DNA of 64,000 nucleotides. Origin: Tanytarsus gracilentus (taxonomy: Eukaryota > Arthropoda > Insecta > Diptera > Chironomidae). The number at the start of each line of letters is the position of its first letter. The first letter of the stretch is position 1. Below the pieces are notes generated by a model, which saw nothing but the letters and a program-made list of their open reading frames with translations, did not search any database and was not told the DNA's origin. Shown one piece after another: positions 57,701-64,000 of the stretch. Location of the stretch: assembly GCA_038502055.1 (NCBI GenBank), contig JAXRKN010000044.1, positions 7,076,501 to 7,140,500 of the forward strand, given 5' to 3'. A program made the translations under genes and the position numbers.

Positions 57701-60700
57701 TAATTTTTAATATCAAAAACTTCACTGCTTACCTCAGCAATTTATATCACATGGAATAAAAATTCTGAAGGTCATGTTTTTGGTCAGCAAATCAACACGT
57801 GGATGAGTTCAGTTTGTCGCAATTCTTCAAAAACGTTCCGCTACTTAAGATCATCTATTATTACTCATTTTCATTGCTTGAAATAATTTTCATTTTTCTT
57901 TATCGTCTCTCTCGGCATTATAGAAAATTATTGCTTACAGTACGCGAAAAAGTCTCGCAATTTTTTTCTCTCTGTTATGCACTCGAATTGTGCTGACAAT
58001 TTGTTTTCTCTGTTTGGAATTAATTCAGCATTAAAGAGAACTTTTTTATGAAAGAAGAATTTTCATGCTGTTGTGCTTTTGACCTAGAAAGAGTAAAAAA
58101 TTGTTGGTGTGCGTGAGCGAGTGAATACAGTACAATTTTAAATTAAAAAGCTTCTTGCGGAAGTTTAAAATCTTTGCGAAATTCTTTTAATAATCGAGAA
58201 CTATCTGCTAACATGAAAACGAACTTTACATGTTTTAGTGAGTTTGTGTTAAAATTAACACGTGATCACCTCACATTTTCAATGTGCATTCAATGATAAT
58301 GAATTTTAGTTGCCTTGTTGGTGGTGTGTTGAACTTTCACCCTCGCTATTGAAATTTTTTACAATCGAATATTTTAAGTGTTTTATATATACTTGCAAAA
58401 AAATCTTATGTGTCTATAAAAAATATAGAGAGAAAAATTTTAAAGTTTTTTAACGAACTTAAAATTTATAAATATTTAATTATTCATCACTTGAGTCACA
58501 AATTCTTAGGGAAAATCACGTTGTCGATTCTCACAAAAATATAATTCATGCAGTCATATTTGACATGCAAAATAGTCACGGTCATTTAAAAAAATTGCGT
58601 GGAATTTTTACAGCATAATATTTTGACATAAAATATGAACTTGGAAGACATTGCACTTGAGCCGCGATGAAAAAAGGTTTAATTTGCATGTTTGCAGGTT
58701 TACATTTCTGGTTTGCTAAATCATCAAGTCTCAATATTTGTGAGAATTACGTCAGTGCTAATGAAAAGAGTAAAAAATAATATTTTGAATATCTTCTTTT
58801 TACTACTCGTCGAGTGACCAAAAATCGATTAATTTTACGTGAGAATAAAATGCATTTTTTTCACCAAAAACTTTAACATATTTTTTATTCACGATAAAAG
58901 TCGATTTGAGTTCATTGAACTTCTTTCAAAATTAAATGTTATTAATTTGTATCATCAAATTTCAATGAAGGAAAAAAAGGTTGAAACCTTAAAATTTAAA
59001 TTTTACTTCGATTTCTTGCAGAACGACTTTTTTGCAAACAGGATTTTTGAGATTCATTGAATTAAATTTTGTGTTGCAAAAGTGTTGAAATAAAATTTTT
59101 AACCTACCTAAATTTCACTTTTCCAAACTCAATTAAATTCAAAATTTTCCCCTAAATTTCTTCTCGCCTCTTTAAAGCCGTTAAATTTCTCATTATAAAC
59201 ACTTCGACACCTCAAGTCTCTGTAAAAGTTTAACTTTGTCAAGCTCATCGTGCTTGTGATAAGAAAATGGGCGAGAACTGTAAAAAATTACAATTTTCTG
59301 GATTGATTCACTTTTTAAAGCTCGCTCTGCGAGGATAATTGCAGATTTTACATCGCAAACGTGATCGAGCTGTAATGAGTTTTTTCGAGTGTGCCAGCAA
59401 AGTTTAAAAATTTAGGAAAGTGTTAAAGCTTCTTAAAATTTGCGATTAAAAATTTATGATACTAAACAGCTCATCATGTGACGCCCATTAGAATTAATGA
59501 TGATTAACAGGATGCGATAAATTCACTCATTGAGATTGCCGCTGAAAATAAATCAGAGATTGTCGATCATTCGCGTTTGGGATTCTGAATGACACAAACA
59601 TTCATATCAGGGAGTGCTAGAAAAAAAATATTCCTAAAAAAGAATTAAAAGAAAGCAAAAATAATAAATTTTGAAGTTTGGACTGTCGTTAATTTTTATT
59701 GGAAATAAATTTCGTGGGGTGTGAAAAAATTCTAAACCCTTCCTTGATTTTTAGAAAATAAATTCCTAGTTGATAAATTTCTAAAAAATCTAAAAATTGT
59801 ATGATTTTAAACATTTTTCATGAGTCACTAAATCGATTCATTATACATAAAAATAAACAACATTGTGTGCGGTTTGTTCACATTACATAGTAATAAAGTG
59901 ACTTACTGAAAAGATTTTCTTATCATACTATGCATGGTCATGTTTGACATCATCACAATAATGCTTTTTAATGTGAACTTGCAAGGACAAAGCTTCACTG
60001 GAATAACTAGATGAAAAATAGATAAAAACTCGACAAACTTTTAAAATTTTAAAATGTTTTAAAATTTAATTTTTTAAATGTTTCAAAATTTATTTTTCTA
60101 AAAATTACAAAATTTAATTTCTGAAATATTTCAAAACTAAAGTTTTAAATTTTGATAAATGTTAATGAAAGTTATCAAAAAAATGCTATTAAAATATTTC
60201 ATCAACTAAAAACACATGGCTTTGAGCTATTAGTAAAGTTGATTGTGAAATTCTCACATGTCACTCAGCACAGTACACGAATTTTTTTTATCAACATTAC
60301 TTTGTATTATTTTTTTTCGTTGACAAATTTCAACGAAATTTTATCAATATTTTCACTTCGTCTATGTCGTAAAAATTATATTTAAAAAAAATTAATGCGA
60401 GATTTTAAATTTTTGGTCATTTACAAAGGAGAACGCGAAAAAATAATTGTGATACTCATTAGAGAGTAGTTGAAATGTGATGCAATAAGTTTAAGCGATA
60501 AAAATTAAATGAGTTGGTTTTTTTCGATTAGGACATGAGCACTCATGAGTTATGACTTATAAGGGTAAAAGATAACTAAATAGTATTAAATGAAATTTTT
60601 AAGAATTAAAATTAATGTTAAAAAATTAGAAGCCACAGGTTATTAATTTTCAACAAATTTAAATTGTCTAAAAACTTTTTTTTATAAAATGTCCAAATCA

Positions 60701-62650
60701 CACTTTTTTACTCAAAAAAATTAAATCACTATGAAATTTTTCTAAAAAATATCATAAGTTTTTTGACAACGTATTTTTTACTCGATTCTCCTCGCTTTAT
60801 ATTTTTCACCTCGACTAGCTTCAAATGCGCACATGACTTTGAGAAATTTAAAATGAAAAAAAAAATAACTACGAGCCACGTATAGGGCATGGAAAAACAA
60901 AAAAAGCTTTATGACAACTCATGTACGATAAGGAGAGGCCTGATAACATGGTCCGAAATAAAAATTGTGCTATCTACTCCCTGCACTGTCGTATACTATT
61001 GCTGTTATTATTAATTTTTCTTGAGAATTCTCTTTCGCTACTGATAAGACATAAGACACAAATTCCCTCTCGCTCCTTGGCATTGCTATCAGCAAGTACA
61101 CAATTAGACATGAAACTTAGTAACAAGGAAAAGACAATAGAAAACCTCACATGAGTCGTGATGTGGATGATAAGTCTAAAGGCGTTGGGAAATATTTAGT
61201 CGAGGGCTAGAAAATTTATAAATTTGAATTTTCTGAAAACGTTTAAATTTGGTTTGAATTTATTTCATCAAAAACCATCTTCCTCTCGCTCCTCAAATCA
61301 TGTCGCTTTTCTGCATTTCTGCACTTCTGAAGTAGATCAAACAAAAAACAGTTTTTTTCTTCTTTAAAGTCACACAAAAACTCTTTGAAGAAATAGAATG
61401 AAAAAAAGACAAATGTGCAGTTTTGTTGATGATCGAAAAAAACAAAGCACACACAATAAGCGGTTCGCCACATACACAAAAGTTTCGCTCTGATAACGCG
61501 AAACTACCTTCGAAATGAGGCGAATGATAGTTGAGCGACAATTTACATGAAAAATTATTCTTCTTTGTATTGGAATGAATGTCATTTGATATCGAGGCAA
61601 TATGACTTGACTTCTGAAAAGGATAAAAAGAAGAGAATGAGGGAAAGGAAGTGAACTTTTATTCCGATACGATGACTATCGTTTTGTTTGGGTCTTATCG
61701 ATTTTATAAGCTCACAATGCATTGGTATTTGAGACAAAATGGGAATAAAGTAATTTTTCTGAATTTGATATTTGTTTGAGCGCGTTTAAAGAAGTAAAAA
61801 AATTAAATACATTTTTTTAATTTGCCATTTTGAGAAACATAATTTAATAATAATAATTTTAAATAAAAAATGAGTTTAAATTTAATTTTACACAATAAAA
61901 AGTAAAAACGCCACCAAACCAAATTTGATACATTTCCAAATGAACTTTCTCTGCATCGATTTTGATATGTGGCGCGTAATTTCGTATAAAATTGTAATTC
62001 GATACCAAATTCAAACGAACAGACAGAAAGGAAGGAAAAAATTTAATTTAAAAATATAAATTCAATTCCCTTTAATTGTCAGCGAGACAAATGAATGAGA
62101 AGCCAATCAAGAGCTGAAGTCAATGAAGTTATGTAAGTCGGCAGTCGAGCATGGCAGAGAAGAAATTTTAATCTTCTTCGAGTACAATGAAGAAGAAGAA
62201 AAAATTTCAATGAAGTGGAACTGTAATCGATTTGAGGGAGAGAATGCACACTCTGAACCACGTGACTTGTTGCACACAATTGTTATAAGCAAAAATGGCA
62301 ACAGAAAAAAAACTAAAGAGTAGTCAAAGTCGTAATCAAGTGGGGTAAGTTTCAATTCTACCCTGTGGTGATGATTGAAAATGTGAAAGAGAGAATGTGA
62401 GTGGCAGAAAAGCTTGAAATATGAAGCAACCTATTTTTATTCACAATTATGTAGTTTTTCTAAGCAGATTATAGACAAAGTATTTGACTAATTGGAAAAA
62501 GGAATATCGTCAATTGAACACAAGAAGTAGAAATTAGTATTATGTTGGAAATTCATCAAGAATTCTCAATTAATAAAATCGAAATTTCCTTTTCAATTTG
62601 TTTCACATAAAAACATCCTTAACATGCAAATATATTCGATCTATTTTACC
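54764..62650. other. Long region with no supported gene
   Basis: Nearly 8 kb of A/T-rich sequence was read on both strands. Open frames at 57,250 (minus, 112 codons), 60,921, 61,293 and 62,123 have compositions expected from A/T-rich noncoding DNA and match no family. A leader-like segment near 55.2-55.34 kb and the small palindrome AACCGC..GCGGTT (about 57,001-57,024) are the only structured pieces. It may be the first intron of a gene to the right, or regulatory sequence. Confidence 0.5.
55260..55339 (+). other. Candidate noncoding first exon of a further gene
   Basis: A segment with CAGACATCACTCAGCG (possible initiator) ends at AAT|GTGAGT (donor at 55,340) in the plus orientation, just beyond the MRP gene. 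The style resembles an insect 5' UTR exon with a large following intron. No downstream partner is visible in the window, so this is weak. Confidence 0.2.
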
Positions 62651-62814
62651 TCACTCCCATTCCAAAGGATCGAGTCCAATGTAATCGGCGCGACACTTCG
62701 CAACAAATTCATTCATTAAGCATTCATGGCAAGGTCTCGCTCTCACCCGAAATTTCGTAGTGAAGGTGGCACAGTCGAAAAAAGTAAACACTAACTCAAA
62801 CTCACTCGAGTACG
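62651..62814 (-). CDS. Unidentified coding exon, cysteine-containing C-terminus
   Basis: Minus strand: acceptor CAACCAG|CG, then 53 open codons and TGA at 62,651-62,653. The peptide reads YSSEFELVFTFFDC, then ATFTTKFRVRARPCHECL, then MNEFVAKCRADYIGLDPLEWE. The stretch is far richer in G/C than its flanks, has balanced amino-acid use and four cysteines (C-x13-C-x2-C-x8-C), and stays open upstream for 13 more codons past the acceptor. The stop overlaps a possible donor (GGA|GTGAGG), so it could also be an internal exon. A phase-compatible 37-nt segment at 63,213-63,249 (between TTATAG and GTAATT) could be the preceding exon. I do not recognise the family. Most of the gene would lie beyond the right edge. 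Confidence 0.55.
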
Positions 62815-64000
62815 CTGGTTGAATTGATAAAATACGCGCCCTAATTTAACGGTTAAGTGAATTAACATAAACTTTTTCTCTCTCTCACTCCAGAAGCAAT
62901 TTAAAGCGAATTATTCAATAAAATGATGATTTATGATGGTTGCGAAAGTTCATATTGTGTGATTCACCGAACAGCTTTTTTTATTGATAAGAAACATAAT
63001 TTTTTTCCCACGAACATAACCTACCGCACTCTGACAATTAAATCATCATTCAAAAATAGCTCAGAATGTTTTCGCGACTCAACAATTTAATTTTAATTTA
63101 TTCAGAATCATAAAACTTTTTTCAGAAGAGGTCAGCAATGTCAATTAATTTGAATGGTTTGATTTAAAATAATATAGTTCATCGATATCAGCTTGAAAAT
63201 CTAGGAAATTACCACTCGAGCACGAAGTCTCTCGAAGTATGTAAGAGCACTATAAAAGTAGCAACTTAATTATTCAACTAAATGGCAATAAACAAACATA
63301 AGCTTAAGTGTAAGAATGTGAGCCAATTGATCGTCCTAAATTCCCCCACGCTGTGTTGGCGCTCAAATTAAATGAAAATTTATGTATTCATGCTGCTGCC
63401 ATGTCATGTCGCTTTCATTCAATTAAAGAGCCATTTCCTAGGTAGTGACCCGAGTGGTGAAATGTTTATCAATCTTTACCTTTTTTTGCTCCTTCTAACA
63501 CGAATCGGAAATTTGAAATTTCCGGCTAGCGCAAGGAATTTTTTACTCATGAATTTTGTTACATGCAAATTACTTTGTGAGAGCGTTTATGATAAAATTA
63601 ATTATACGCCCACTCGTATGCATGTCTGACGCTATCGGAGCAACACATATCTTTATGTATTGACTTGATAACAGAATGTATAAATAAACAAGGAATTGAT
63701 GATAATTTTTTAAAAATACAAAAAGACCTCACCAACACATTTGGATATGGAAATCATCAGCTGAGAGGAATAATTTATAAGGCAAATAATAAAAGTGATT
63801 ATCATATGAGGGAATGTATCTTAAAGTTGAATGAGATTTGATCAGAGTGACGACGGTTCAATATTTTTTTAAAATTTAAAATAATATTCTTAGAAACCAT
63901 AAAGTACTTCCTTTCGTAGTTAATCAATCAATCAATTTAATTTTTTACCATTAATACAAAAATTAAAATTAATCACTTTTACTTCGGCTAAAAAACTCCA
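62815..64000. other. Right flank, possibly intron of the minus-strand gene
   Basis: A/T-rich sequence with a TATAAAAG motif on the plus strand (63,251), which overlaps the possible small minus-strand exon. A frame at 63,372-63,629 plus is open but hydrophobic and unrecognised. No firm feature. Confidence 0.4.

Noticed and set aside
63249..63258. Plus-strand TATAAAAG as a promoter
   Set aside because: Isolated motif with no downstream gene in the window; it overlaps a candidate minus-strand splice acceptor.

Overview
This window is nuclear DNA of an insect, most likely a nematoceran dipteran such as a non-biting midge. The evidence is strongly AT-rich intergenic and intronic sequence, many short GT-AG introns of about 50-70 bp, and encoded proteins closest in recall to fly and mosquito families. 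The species assignment is inference. I found no prokaryotic operon, CRISPR array or convincing tRNA or rRNA gene.

Four coding units can be supported. (1) A Trpgamma-type TRPC cation channel on the plus strand, with coding exons from about 19.2 to 40.8 kb and one or two further 5' exons at 5.2 and 11.6 kb. All 20 coding exons from 19,199 onward join in phase into one ORF of about 1,285 codons: an N-terminal extension, ankyrin region, six membrane segments with a pore, TRP box, coiled coil and a long low-complexity His/Gln/Ser tail. (2) A five-exon, 364-residue membrane fatty-acyl desaturase at 46.0-47.8 kb, with an unusual first histidine box. (3) A 15-exon, 1,554-residue ABCC/MRP1-type multidrug-resistance ABC transporter at 48.7-54.7 kb. 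It is preceded by a TATA box and many GATA motifs, which suggests expression in gut or Malpighian tubule. (4) A minus-strand coding exon at about 62.65-62.81 kb, cysteine-containing and of unknown family, probably the 3' end of a gene that enters from the right edge.

The rest is long AT-rich sequence. Three members of a dispersed repeat family lie inside Trpgamma and its 5' region (9.5-10.2, 17.4-18.5 and 33.9-34.7 kb). They share a module of about 129 bp that keeps an open frame. A separate element at 23.3-24.3 kb has 21-bp perfect inverted ends and carries about 45 tandem 18-bp units, most with the perfect NF-kappaB palindrome GGGAATTTCCC. Two stem-loop structures (3.75-3.82 and 28.45-28.59 kb) are also notable.

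The three plus-strand genes are not an operon and show no obvious joint pathway. The desaturase and MRP are close head-to-tail neighbours, with about 470 bp between the desaturase poly(A) signal and the MRP TATA box. Trpgamma is separated from them by about 5 kb of empty sequence.
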